From Eubacterium sp. (GTDB lineage: Bacteria; Bacillota; Clostridia; Lachnospirales; Lachnospiraceae), in NCBI GenBank assembly GCA_021769425.1, contig JAETSX010000012.1, positions 1-64,000 of the forward strand: DNA of 64,000 bases, read 5' to 3'. Position 1 is the first letter of the stretch, and every line of letters begins with the position of its first letter. The position numbers and the translations under genes were made by a program. Positions 39,607 to 47,955 of this stretch are shown piece by piece. The notes under the pieces were generated by a model. The model had not been told where the DNA came from. It worked only from the letters and a program-made list of their open reading frames with translations, and did not search any database.

Positions 39607-42000
39607 TTATATGATTCTTTTTGCGCTGCTGTATGCTCCGTAGATCTTTTTCCCGCCCGATTTCTTATAGGCTCGTATCCGGAACGTGTAAGATGTTTTC
39701 TTTTTCAGCCCGGTTTTCATGTAAGAGGTCTTTGTCTTTCCAAGGGTTTTGATCTTTTTGTACTTGCCGTTTCCGGTCTTCATGTAGATTTCATAGCCGC
39801 TTGCGCCGGTGACTTTTTTCCAGGACAGTTTTGCCTTTGTCTTGCCAATTCTCTTAACTGATTTAAATTTTACTTTTGCCGGCGGGGAAACTTTCTTGCT
39901 GTTATTGCTGTTACTCTGGCTGCCGCCTGACTGCGAGCCGGAATTGCCGCTTGTCTGTGAGCCGGAATTGCTGTCGGCCGGAAGTTTGTCAATTTTCCTT
40001 GTGAAAGTGTATCCGCAGTAATCGCATACGAGTTTTTCTGTTCCCTCTCGCTTTGTGGTGGGCTTTCTTAGTATGGTTGAGGTGTATTTATGGCCGGGAC
40101 AGGAAACCTTTACAGTAATGGTGACATCCATTGTCCGGTAATCCCTTGTATTTTCCGGCGTATATACGGCCGGATAGGAATACGTGCCCTCTGTCTTTAA
40201 TGCGGTTTCCGGGTTCTTCCATGAAAATCCTTTCGGCAGGGCTGTATCCGCCAGTGTTGTGCCGCTTTTTCCCGCTACGCTTTCTGGGATCTCATATTCC
40301 GGATCTATTTGATCCACTGTCACTGTGATGGTTCTGCTCCAGGTCTGGTAACCCTCCCGGTTTACCCGGCATATGATCTGATAGGTTCCTGCATGGGTCA
40401 GTTTTTTCATGACTGTGGTGTAAACGGGATTTTCGCCTGCCAAGGCATATTCCACCGTATCGCCCGTCTGCGTTCCTTCGACAGTAAGGGGCCAATACCT
40501 CCCAGGAACATAATGCATGTTGCTGCGGATTTTAATGGTAAGCCCTTTGATGGTTGGCTGTGCGGAAGCATCCGGCAGTAAATATTCATAGCCGATGGAT
40601 TTTAGCAGTGTTTTCAAACTGGCTTCCCTTTGGGAGCTTTCGGTGACTTTCAGTACATTCCCGGAGGCATCGGTGTATACGCAGATGGGCAGGTTCGCAG
40701 GCCGGGAAACACTTGCGCCCAGATATTCCTCTGCATAGTTCCATAAGGAATTATTCGCTGTATTTTCCAGATCGTAACAGTAAGTAACGCCGGTAGTTGC
40801 CATTTGCGCTCCAAACTCTGCCACTGCCGCCTGCTCGTCCTTCATGATGTCAATGTAGCAGATATCAACCTGGTCGTCCGGCAAGCCTAAATCATCCAAA
40901 CTTTTTAAGGTATCTCTCGTATTGGAGCATGATGCCCGCCCAAACACAGCGACGGTCAGTTCACGGGATGAATCAAACATCCCTTTCCTGTTTCCGTCCA
41001 CAGTCAGAAAAGTAGTTGTATCCGCATCTGCCGGGGGCGGAGCAGTTTCCGTAATGGTAACGGAAACATCAGCTTCCATTCCGTCATAGACAATTTTTAC
41101 CTTAGTATTGCCTGCTGCCAGAGCCTGCAGGCTGCCGTCCGCTGACATAGACACCAGCGTTTCGCCTGCAGGAATGCTCCAGTTTGCCCCAACTGTGCCC
41201 GAAACCTGAAGGGATGGAGCATATTTCCAGGTTTCCACCGTTCGGAGGGAAAGATAAGCCTGAGGCGCGGAAGCTTTTCCTCCGACTTTTATGCCGATGG
41301 AGCTTTTTACTGGCGTCAGAGACCGTTCGGTGATCCGATCATTGGCAATGGTTATTTTGACATCCGCCAATCCGTCTGCCGGTTCCGTCTCGTTGGTATC
41401 AACAATATCCCAGCTGAATACCTGCGCCCAGTAAGTGCATCCCTTATATTCGATATGCGCTATTCCCACTGCTTTAAAGTTCTTGTTCAGCAGGTTCCGT
41501 CTATGTCCCTGACCGGAATACTTCTCATTGTCCTCCTTCCACATCGTAAATGCCTGCTGCTCATTGGCGCCGTACATGCTTGCTGCAAGATTTTCTCCTC
41601 TCGTGCCTTTGAATTCGCTGCCGAAAGCAGTATTAACGGACAGCGATCCGTCCGGCCTTGTATGGGAATAGGCAGCAACCAGTTCGGCCGCCCGCTGCAT
41701 GGCAATCTTTTCCAGTTCGTAGTCATAAACCAATTCTTCCAAGCCGGAATAATAAACCTTTTCGGTATCTGTTTCGTTCCATGCCCATGCATCGCTTCCT
41801 GTTCGGAATTCATTGATCCTTTCCAACATCTGCCGGGCGTCTGTCTGGTTATAGATAACTTCAACTCCGACTTCCGTCTCCGATTGGGACACAGAACTTT
41901 CCTGCCCGCTTTCCGCTTCTGCTGTAATCGAAGGAATGCCTGTAAACAGCAGGGATACAGCCAGAAACAGAGCAAGAATCCTTAGCTTTCTTTTTCTCAT
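39607..42000 (-). CDS. Secreted CAP-domain multidomain protein
   Basis: A 797-residue exported protein with a signal peptide (LRILALFLAVSLLFTGIPSI). Domains in order: CAP/SCP (~55-205; YSGQGHRRNLLNKNFKAVGI), a Big2-like domain (~210-325), a thioredoxin-like region with one Cys in the usual motif place (VAVFGRASCSNT, ~335-470), Ig-like sandwiches, a Cys-rich segment (CDYCGYTF), a Ser/Gly linker and a fibronectin III domain (LSWKKVTGASGYEIYM). AAGGAGG sets the start. It resembles CAP proteins of gut clostridia with C-terminal Fn3 units; the thioredoxin-like insertion is less usual. Function at the cell surface is unknown. Confidence 0.85.
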   Translation of the reverse strand: MRKRKLRILALFLAVSLLFTGIPSITAEAESGQESSVSQSETEVGVEVIYNQTDARQMLERINEFRTGSDAWAWNETDTEKVYYSGLEELVYDYELEKIAMQRAAELVAAYSHTRPDGSLSVNTAFGSEFKGTRGENLAASMYGANEQQAFTMWKEDNEKYSGQGHRRNLLNKNFKAVGIAHIEYKGCTYWAQVFSWDIVDTNETEPADGLADVKITIANDRITERSLTPVKSSIGIKVGGKASAPQAYLSLRTVETWKYAPSLQVSGTVGANWSIPAGETLVSMSADGSLQALAAGNTKVKIVYDGMEADVSVTITETAPPPADADTTTFLTVDGNRKGMFDSSRELTVAVFGRASCSNTRDTLKSLDDLGLPDDQVDICYIDIMKDEQAAVAEFGAQMATTGVTYCYDLENTANNSLWNYAEEYLGASVSRPANLPICVYTDASGNVLKVTESSQREASLKTLLKSIGYEYLLPDASAQPTIKGLTIKIRSNMHYVPGRYWPLTVEGTQTGDTVEYALAGENPVYTTVMKKLTHAGTYQIICRVNREGYQTWSRTITVTVDQIDPEYEIPESVAGKSGTTLADTALPKGFSWKNPETALKTEGTYSYPAVYTPENTRDYRTMDVTITVKVSCPGHKYTSTILRKPTTKREGTEKLVCDYCGYTFTRKIDKLPADSNSGSQTSGNSGSQSGGSQSNSNNSKKVSPPAKVKFKSVKRIGKTKAKLSWKKVTGASGYEIYMKTGNGKYKKIKTLGKTKTSYMKTGLKKKTSYTFRIRAYKKSGGKKIYGAYSSAKRII

Positions 42001-42168
42001 TATGATCCTCCTTTTCGTTCTATCGTCCTATATGATTCTGTATGCGCTGTTTGTTCTTATAATAATATAACATCTTTCTTTCCGATATCTGGCTTTTGGT
42101 GCGAATAGTAAATATAGGGCGCGAACAGTCATGCGTGTTTAACCTATAGCCCTCACAGTAACAAATCC

Positions 42169-42232
42169 GGTATTGGCCTGTGACCGTGCAGCGTGGTGCA
42201 CGGCCCAGGAATGAACAGTAACGTCATGCTTT
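42169..42232 (+). repeat. Repeat D
   Basis: TATTGGCCTGTGACCGTGCA then GCGTGGTGCACGGCCCAGGA and ATGAACAGTAACG. GACCGTGC...GCACGGCC can form a hairpin. An inverted copy lies at 31337-31387 and a shorter one at 56824-56857. Confidence 0.75.
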
Positions 42233-42280
42233 AGCGTTCAAGTTAAGATTTTGTGGATTTCTCTCCCGCTTTATGCTATG

Positions 42281-42390
42281 ATTATATATAGATGGCGATT
42301 AATTATCGCCATCTGCGCCGAGCACGGCCGCTTTATGGCATATACATATTCGTGCGAGTGCGCATCCCCCGGAGGTTTATATATTTGGCA
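42281..42390 (+). repeat. Repeat B, inverted relative to 13.3 kb
   Basis: GATGGCGATTAATTATCGCCATC palindrome-like start, then CGCCGAGCACGGCCGCTTTA, CATATACATATTCGTGCGAG and GCGCATCCCCCGGAGG, ending in TATATATTTGGCAG. It matches the reverse complement of 13277-13390. Confidence 0.8.
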
Positions 42391-42573
42391 GTTTTTAATC
42401 GGCAAATATTATAGAAAGAATGCTGACGGGATGGAGCGCCGGGAAAATTATTACAATTGCACAAGCGAAAATTTTTTTCAAAAGAGTGCAAGTATTTTCT
42501 CTGGTGAAACGTATTATAAGTAAAGAACCAAATGAAGCATTGACAAGTCATCAATTTAATTTAGGAGGCAGAT

Positions 42574-43353
42574 ATGAATAAGATGAAGAAAGCACTGATT
42601 GTAATATTCGCTTGCATTGTGGTATGCGGTATTTCCGCACCGGTAATTGCAGCGAATATGCAAAAAAGCAGTACCCGCGTAGAGCAAGAGGTAAGTACCA
42701 GAAAAGCAGGGCTGAGCAATGCGATTTTAAATACCAGCGCTGTTAGCCCCAAAGAAACAGCTGAGGAAACATCTGGCATTGCATCGGCAGAGGAATCAGT
42801 TCCCGAAACTGTGCCGGCAGCAGATGACAATACGGAGAATCTTGTGGATATCCAGGATACCGACTTAGTTAATGATGCAGCAGACGAACCGGAAGCGCCC
42901 GCAGAGGATCCGGCAGATGTTGCAGAGCCGGAAGCGCCCGCAGAGGATCCGGCAGATGTTGCAGAGCCGGAAGCGCCCGCAGAGGATCCGGCAGATGTTG
43001 CAGAGACAGAAGTTCCTGACACTGCAGCCCCGGCAGTCTGCCCATATTATGTAGATGCCAATGGAGACGGAGTTTGTGACCATTGTGCCCACGGCGGAGC
43101 ATGCGGCAATTACGTAGATGCCAATGGAGATGGAATTTGTGACTATTGTGCCCACGGCGGAGCATGCGGCAATTATGTGGATGCGGATGGAAATGGGGGC
43201 TGCGATTATTGTTCCCATAACGGAAGCGGCCATTGCGGAAGCTTTGTAGATTCTAATGGGGACGGAGTCTGTGACAATTATGCAGGCGGAAGCGGAAACG
43301 GCTATGGAGGCGGCCATCATGGAGGCGGCCATCATGGAGGTCACCACTGGTAA
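42574..43353 (+). CDS. Secreted Cys/His-rich protein with EF-type loops
   Basis: A 259-residue exported protein: signal peptide (~1-27), a Ser/Thr/Glu-rich stretch, three copies of a 13-residue unit (AEPEAPAEDPADV; ~105-143), four ~21-residue units starting at C156, C177, C198 and C221 (CGNYVDANGDGICDYCAH type), and a Gly/His tail (GGGHHGGGHHGGHHW). The DxNxDGxCD loops are like Ca2+-binding EF/dockerin loops; paired Cys and His suggest Zn, Cu or Ni binding as well. The ECF-type sigma gene starts 19 bases on. I know no function for it. Confidence 0.75.
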   Translation: MNKMKKALIVIFACIVVCGISAPVIAANMQKSSTRVEQEVSTRKAGLSNAILNTSAVSPKETAEETSGIASAEESVPETVPAADDNTENLVDIQDTDLVNDAADEPEAPAEDPADVAEPEAPAEDPADVAEPEAPAEDPADVAETEVPDTAAPAVCPYYVDANGDGVCDHCAHGGACGNYVDANGDGICDYCAHGGACGNYVDADGNGGCDYCSHNGSGHCGSFVDSNGDGVCDNYAGGSGNGYGGGHHGGGHHGGHHW

Positions 43354-43372
43354 AATACAAAGGGGATATTCT

Positions 43373-43855
43373 ATGCGCAGCGAGCAGGAGGTTGAACAGG
43401 CAATCGAATCATACTCCGATATGATTCGAAGGATTTGCCTTTTGCATCTGAATAATCATGAAGATACGGAGGATGTGCTTCAGGAGGTGTTTTTGAAGTA
43501 CGTCCTCCATTCTGCGGTTTTTGAAAGCAGGGAGCATGAGAAAGCGTGGTTAATCCGTGTCACGCTCAATGCCTGTAAAGATTTGAAAAGGAAATTATTC
43601 CGTCACAGTACAGTGCCCCTGGAGGTGCTTTCAGAGGAGGCGGCCAGTGTAATGCCGGAACAGATGGGGATCTTAGAGGTTGTGTTATCGCTGCCGGTGA
43701 AATATAAAGATGTGATTTATCTTCATTATTATGAAGGGTACACTGCAAAGGAAATCGGGACAATGCTGCATAAAAAGGAAAATACCGTATATTCTCTTAT
43801 GTCGAGGGGAAGAGAATTGCTGAAACAGAAGCTGGGAGGTGACAGGAATGTATGA
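43373..43855 (+). CDS. ECF-type RNA polymerase sigma factor
   Basis: A 160-residue sigma-70-family protein. Region 2 is at ~5-75 (HLNNHEDTEDVLQEVFLKYV) and region 4 at ~105-155 (LPVKYKDVIYLHYYEGYTAK, then a helix-turn-helix). AAGGGG precedes ATG 43373. It follows the secreted protein gene by 19 bases and overlaps the anti-sigma gene by eight, so sigma and anti-sigma are translationally coupled. It likely drives this unit, but no promoter motif could be assigned. Confidence 0.88.
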   Translation: MRSEQEVEQAIESYSDMIRRICLLHLNNHEDTEDVLQEVFLKYVLHSAVFESREHEKAWLIRVTLNACKDLKRKLFRHSTVPLEVLSEEAASVMPEQMGILEVVLSLPVKYKDVIYLHYYEGYTAKEIGTMLHKKENTVYSLMSRGRELLKQKLGGDRNV

Positions 43856-44618
43856 TGAGATTCGGGAAGCATTTGATCAGGTTCGTGCAACGGAACAGAT
43901 GAAACAGTCTGTGTCTGGTTATCTGGTTCAAAAGAGACGGAAAAATGCAGATAATTCCTTTAAACTCCGTATGCGCTCTCTGGTTCCTGTCTGTGCGCTG
44001 CTGTTGATATGTATTGGAATTGGAAATTGGTATTTCTGGGAAATGCCGGTGTCTTATGTCAGTGTGGATGTGAATCCTTCTATTGAACTGACGCTGAACC
44101 GGAGAAACCGCGTCACAGATGCAAAAAGCCGTAACCGGGACGGGGCAAAGGTCCTGGAGCATGTGCAGTTAAAAGGAAAGGACTATCTGGAAGCGGTGGA
44201 GCTTTTAGTAGAGAGTGAGGCAATGCAGCAGTATCTGACTACAGATGCGGAACTGACAGTTACAGTGGCTTCATTGAATGCGGAAGAACTTCTGTCCGGT
44301 CTTGAGAGCAGCGTAGTGTCCACCCACTATCATGGGATGTGCAGAAGCGCAGATATGGAAACTGTGGCCTCGGCCCATGATCATGACATGTCTCTGGGAA
44401 AGTATCAGATGTACCAGCTATTGTCTCAATATGGTTCCGGGCTGACGGCAGAAGACTGCCGGAATATTTCCATGTGCCGGCTTCGGGAACTTTTGTCTCA
44501 ATACGAAAACGGAAGGAAAGAGTCGGTAAGCAATGATGAATTAGAAAATATGCAGGTGGGCTGCCACCACGGCGGACAGCAGCATCACCATCATGATAGC
44601 GGGCATCACAGCGAATAG
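43848..44618 (+). CDS. RsgI-like transmembrane anti-sigma factor, His-rich tail
   Basis: A 256-residue single-pass protein: a cytoplasmic part of ~43 residues that could hold the sigma factor, a membrane segment (44-65), then an RsgI-type outer domain (YVSVDVNPSIELTLNRRNRV). The rest is helical with His pairs (STHYHGMC, ASAHDHDMS) and ends in GCHHGGQQHHHHDSGHHSE. The outer His clusters suggest metal sensing. The ATG is set by GGAGGTG six bases upstream; a GTG nine bases earlier is in frame. A strong terminator follows. Confidence 0.8.
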   Translation: MYDEIREAFDQVRATEQMKQSVSGYLVQKRRKNADNSFKLRMRSLVPVCALLLICIGIGNWYFWEMPVSYVSVDVNPSIELTLNRRNRVTDAKSRNRDGAKVLEHVQLKGKDYLEAVELLVESEAMQQYLTTDAELTVTVASLNAEELLSGLESSVVSTHYHGMCRSADMETVASAHDHDMSLGKYQMYQLLSQYGSGLTAEDCRNISMCRLRELLSQYENGRKESVSNDELENMQVGCHHGGQQHHHHDSGHHSE

Positions 44619-44629
44619 TGATGTCCGGT

Positions 44630-44677
44630 TTTTTTATCTTATAGGAAAGTCCTTCGGATTTCCTATAAGATAAAAAA
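44630..44677. terminator. Bidirectional terminator after the anti-sigma gene
   Basis: Perfect 18-bp arms TTTTTATCTTATAGGAAA / TTTCCTATAAGATAAAAA with a GTCCTTCGGA loop. Confidence 0.93.
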
Positions 44678-44684
44678 TAAAGAT

Positions 44685-44740
44685 GCGCATTCGCACAAGA
44701 GGTATGATGTCGCTAAAGCGACCGTGTTCGGCGCGGCAGG
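44685..44740 (+). repeat. Partial repeat B-type element
   Basis: GCGCATTCGCACAAGAGGTA and TGATGTCGCTAAAGCGACCG match the right half of the element at 30448-30545. Confidence 0.65.
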
Positions 44741-44773
44741 TTGGATATTCCCCTTCAGTAATATACTGATAAA

Positions 44774-44826
44774 ATGTAAACATTTGTTTTGCATAGGTTG
44801 ACAATTCAAAAAATCCTGTGTATAGT
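44774..44826 (+). promoter_or_regulatory. bioB promoter with BirA-like operator
   Basis: TTGACA (44798-44803), a 17-bp spacer and TATAGT form a clear promoter. ATGTAAACA (44774-44782) and GGTTGACAA (44796-44804) resemble the two half-sites of BirA operators (TTGTAAACC / GGTTTACAA), and the right half covers the -35. The half-site spacing (13 bp) is shorter than the 14-16 bp I would expect, so this is tentative. Confidence 0.55.
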
Positions 44827-44975
44827 ATTTTTAGAAAAAGGGGTGTATTCCTGCATTTCGCAGTATTTTTAAAATGAAGGTAAAAGCGCAGGAAAATGCG
44901 GGGATCAGGAAAATATGGAAACCAGGAAAATGCAGAAACCAGGAAAATGCAGAAACCAGAAAGACGGAGGAAATA

Positions 44976-45950
44976 ATGAAAGAGAAACTGGAGCTTTTCA
45001 AGAAAAGTGTCTTAGAGGGATATCAAATCAATAAGGAAGAGGCGCTTGAATTGGCGGAGACACCGTTGGAAGAACTGTCGCAGGCAGCAGATGAGATCCG
45101 GCAAAGATTCTGCGGAAACCAGTTTGACCTCTGCACGATCATCAATGGGAAGAGCGGAAAGTGTTCGGAAAACTGTAAATATTGTGCACAGTCCTCTTTT
45201 TATCCAACGGATGTTGAGAGTTATCCCTTATTGGGGACGGAAGAACTGCTGAAACAGGCGGAATATAACAGGAAGCGGGGAGTGCCCAGGTACTCGATTG
45301 TCACTTCCGGCAAAAAACTGAGCAGCCGGGAGGTGGAACAGGTTTGTGAGAGCATCCGTCAGATCAGGAAGAATGTAGATATTTCTGTCTGCGTATCCTT
45401 CGGACTTCTGAATGAGGAAGAATTTTGGAAAGTAAAGGAGGCAGGTGCGGCCAGGGTGCATAACAATCTGGAGACATCAGCAAATTATTTCCCAAGTGTC
45501 TGTACCACACATACACAGGAAGATAAAATTGCTTCGCTGCGGGCGGCGGAAAAAGCCGGATTGAGCATCTGCAGCGGCGGAATTATGGGGTTGGGAGAAA
45601 GCATGGAGGACCGCATTGACTTGGCGCTCAAGCTGCGGGAGCTGGGGGTCCGTTCCGTACCGGTGAATATGCTCAATCCCATCCCTGGAACGCCTTATGA
45701 GAACAATCCCAGGCTGACAGAAGAGGAAATGTGCCGGATTGTAGCTGTTTTCCGATTTATTCTGCCGGAAGCCTTTATCCGGCTGGCGGGAGGCAGAGGC
45801 CTGATGGAGGATCAGGGTCGAAGATGCTTTCAGTCCGGAGCCAATGCGGCCATTACCGGCGATATGCTGACAACGGCGGGGATTACGATTCAGAAAGATT
45901 TGGAAATGCTGAAAGAATTGGGCTATCAGGCTGGAGCGTGCGGAAGATAG
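44976..45950 (+). CDS. bioB: Biotin synthase
   Basis: A 324-residue radical-SAM enzyme that inserts sulfur into dethiobiotin. The SAM cluster motif is C63-ENC-C70 (CSENCKYC); the second cluster ligands are in VSFGLLN and NNLETSANYFP regions. GGAGG sets ATG 44976; a longer frame from 44874 covers a leader with 17-bp repeats (GAAACCAGGAAAATGCA). No other biotin genes are in the window, so the cell may import dethiobiotin or have the rest elsewhere. Confidence 0.93.
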   Translation: MKEKLELFKKSVLEGYQINKEEALELAETPLEELSQAADEIRQRFCGNQFDLCTIINGKSGKCSENCKYCAQSSFYPTDVESYPLLGTEELLKQAEYNRKRGVPRYSIVTSGKKLSSREVEQVCESIRQIRKNVDISVCVSFGLLNEEEFWKVKEAGAARVHNNLETSANYFPSVCTTHTQEDKIASLRAAEKAGLSICSGGIMGLGESMEDRIDLALKLRELGVRSVPVNMLNPIPGTPYENNPRLTEEEMCRIVAVFRFILPEAFIRLAGGRGLMEDQGRRCFQSGANAAITGDMLTTAGITIQKDLEMLKELGYQAGACGR

Positions 45951-46034
45951 AATTGTCTGAAATGGGCAGGTGCAAAATGTTTTGCAGATCTGATTGAAAG
46001 ACAGAAATAAAAATGCAGGAAATTTGGTATAATA

Positions 46035-46238
46035 TTCATAGTAAACTCTCATCATGCTCAGCCTGCCGTGCGACGGGCCGCATGGCCATCCATGCTATGG
46101 AAGCCAGGGGCTTTCATAGTACCCCCATCATGCTCAGCCTGCCGTGCGACGGGCCGCATGGCCATCCATGCTATGGAAGCCAGGGGCTTTCATAGTACCC
46201 CCCATCATGCTCAGCCTGCCGTGCGACGGGCCGCATGG
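46035..46238 (+). repeat. Repeat A array, 2 full units and 1 truncated
   Basis: Units at 46035 and 46113 (78 and 76 bp) and a third at 46189 that stops at GGGCCGCATGG, where it runs straight into the amidohydrolase coding sequence. Confidence 0.9.
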
Positions 46239-47302
46239 ACCTGGAGGAAAAGGATTTTGGAGAAGCGCAGGTATTGGATGCATCTGGTCTGCAGGTGTAT
46301 CCTGGTTTTGTGGAAGCCCACTGCCACCTGGGACTGGACGGTTATGCCATCGGATTTGAGGGAGCGGATTATAATGAAATGACAAATGCCCTGACGCCGG
46401 AACTGTCTGCCGTTGACGGACTGAATCCCCAGGATGAAAGCATTCGTCAGGCCATGGAGGGAGGAGTAACCTGTGTGGCGGCCGGACCGGGAAGTTCTAA
46501 TGTGCTGGGCGGAACCTTTACAGTTTATAAAACAGCGGGAAAACGGATTGACGACATGGTGATCCGGGAAAAAGCCGCCATGAAATGCGCTTTCGGTGAA
46601 AACCCCAAGTTCTGCTATAAAGACAAAGAAATTTATTCCCGGATGACCACGGCTTCGAAACTGCGGATTATGCTTCGGAGGACACAGGAGTATCTTGCCA
46701 GAAAAGAGGCGGCCGGAGATGATATTTTAAAGCAGCCTCCGTATGATCCCAGCCTGGAAGCGCTGATCCCCGTCATTCAGGGGGAACTGCCCCTAAAGGC
46801 CCATGTGCATCAGGCAAATGATATTTTTACTGCCATACGCATTGCCAGGGAATTCGGCGTTGGACTGGCTCTTGATCACTGTACTGATGGGTCCCTGATT
46901 GCGGAGGAGCTGGCAAAGGAGGGGTATCCGGTGGCAGTTGGGCCAACTCTGACCTATGCGTCGAAATTTGAGCTGAAGAATAAGAGCTTTGCAACTCCGG
47001 GGGATTTGGCAAAGGCAGGATGCCAGGTGTCCATTATCACAGACTCTCCGGTGATTCCACAGCAGTATCTTGCCCTGTGCGCCGGACTTGCTGTGAAATC
47101 CGGCATGGATCCATTTGATGCGTTAAAGTCAATTACCATTAATGCCGCAAAGCACATTGGCGTGGCTGATCGGGTAGGCTCCTTGGAAACTGGAAAAGAC
47201 GGAGATTTTGTAATTGCAGACGGCGATCCTATGATTTCTGATACAAAGATTTGCTATGTGCTGATTGACGGAAAGATTACTTACCGATGTGAAAATCTGT
47301 GA
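46235..47302 (+). pseudogene. Amidohydrolase, N-terminus replaced by repeat A
   Basis: A 355-residue imidazolonepropionase-like amidohydrolase with metal site EAHCHLG, HVHQAND, LALDHCTDG and the Asp of IITDSPVIP, plus the C-terminal DGDFVIADGDP strand. The family normally has ~35-45 more residues at the N-terminus forming part of the small beta domain. Here the first conserved residues (GLQVYPGFVEAHCH) come ~20 residues after an ATG that belongs to the truncated repeat, and no ribosome site precedes it. Probably a 5'-truncated gene; expression from the chance ATG cannot be ruled out. Confidence 0.75.
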
Positions 47303-47352
47303 GCCGATTGGGTGGCAGTTCAGTCCGGGGCTTTGCGCTGTGGGGCTGGCGC

Positions 47353-47391
47353 AACTGCACGGCAAATCTTTTTGCCGTGCAGTATATTTTC
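47353..47391 (+). terminator. Intrinsic terminator after the amidohydrolase gene
   Basis: ACTGCACGGCAAA pairs with TTTGCCGTGCAGT, followed by ATATTTTC. Confidence 0.8.
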
Positions 47392-47494
47392 AGGTGGAAT
47401 TTTCAGGAGCTTAATAAAACAACAGCCTGAGATTGAGATTCGATATTGTTCGGGAATGTTTATGGGAGCATACAATGTGTTCCAGAATGGAAGG

Positions 47495-47523
47495 AAAGGG
47501 TTGCCGTTTGGCAACCCTTTTTG
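47495..47523 (+). terminator. Second intrinsic terminator
   Basis: AAAGGGTTGCC pairs with GGCAACCCTTT around GTTT, followed by TTTTT. Confidence 0.8.
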
Positions 47524-47830
47524 GGGGAGTAAATTTATGAAATGTTTCATGGGGTGCCACATCTTGGGCGGTGGCACCAATATATGTAAAATAACTTTCC
47601 GAAAAAAGTTAAGTTATTGTTGGTCGAAGTCAATAACGGTGCGCGCTTGTTTGTGCTATCAACTTCATTTGATATAATGAGTATAGGACATAAATGTGTG
47701 CAAATTGTGGACAATTTCTAAAAGAAAGATAAAGAATTCAAAAGAAATTATGAAGAAAAAGTAAAAAAAATATCAGGGAAAAAAGTAACAGATCATACAT
47801 CATATTTTATGAAAGGTTTTCGATATTTTC

Positions 47831-47860
47831 TTGCAAAAAAAGAGGCGGCAATGTTATAAT
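47831..47860 (+). promoter_or_regulatory. Candidate promoter of the DUF362 gene
   Basis: TTGCAA, an 18-bp spacer and TATAAT; the leader then carries a ribosome site and a tiny frame. Confidence 0.65.
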
Positions 47861-47895
47861 GTACTTTAAATACAAATCAAGGAGGAGCAGTTAGT

Positions 47896-47928
47896 GTGAA
47901 AAAGATTTTCATTACTATTTGTGCCTAA
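47896..47928 (+). CDS. Possible 10-residue leader peptide
   Basis: GGAGGAG is followed at good spacing by GTG and ten codons for MKKIFITICA, then TAA, 27 bases before the DUF362 start. It may be a translated leader, or the remnant of a lost signal peptide. Nothing like an attenuator hairpin was seen after it. Confidence 0.35.
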   Translation: MKKIFITICA

Positions 47929-47955
47929 GTGAAACGAAAGGAATGAGTGATTTTT

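Larger units (their letters stand above)
42001..42573. other. Intergenic between divergent genes, repeats D and B
   Basis: Contains repeat D (42169-42232, see that entry) and repeat B (42281-42390), then an A/T-rich segment before the secreted Cys/His-rich protein. No coding frame is credible. Promoters for both directions must lie here, but none is clear. Confidence 0.6.
47303..47830. other. Intergenic with three hairpins
   Basis: Holds two terminators (47353-47391, 47495-47523) and a GGTGCCAC / GTGGCACC hairpin (47555-47580), then an A/T-rich stretch leading to a promoter at 47831. No gene found. Confidence 0.6.

Noticed and set aside
42865-43347. Long minus-strand frames under the Cys/His-rich gene
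   Set aside because: They mirror the repeats of the real gene; low-complexity composition and no ribosome site.
46035-46382. Repeat-derived frames (RATGRMAIHAMEARGFH type)
   Set aside because: Translations of repeat A in several frames; not a gene.
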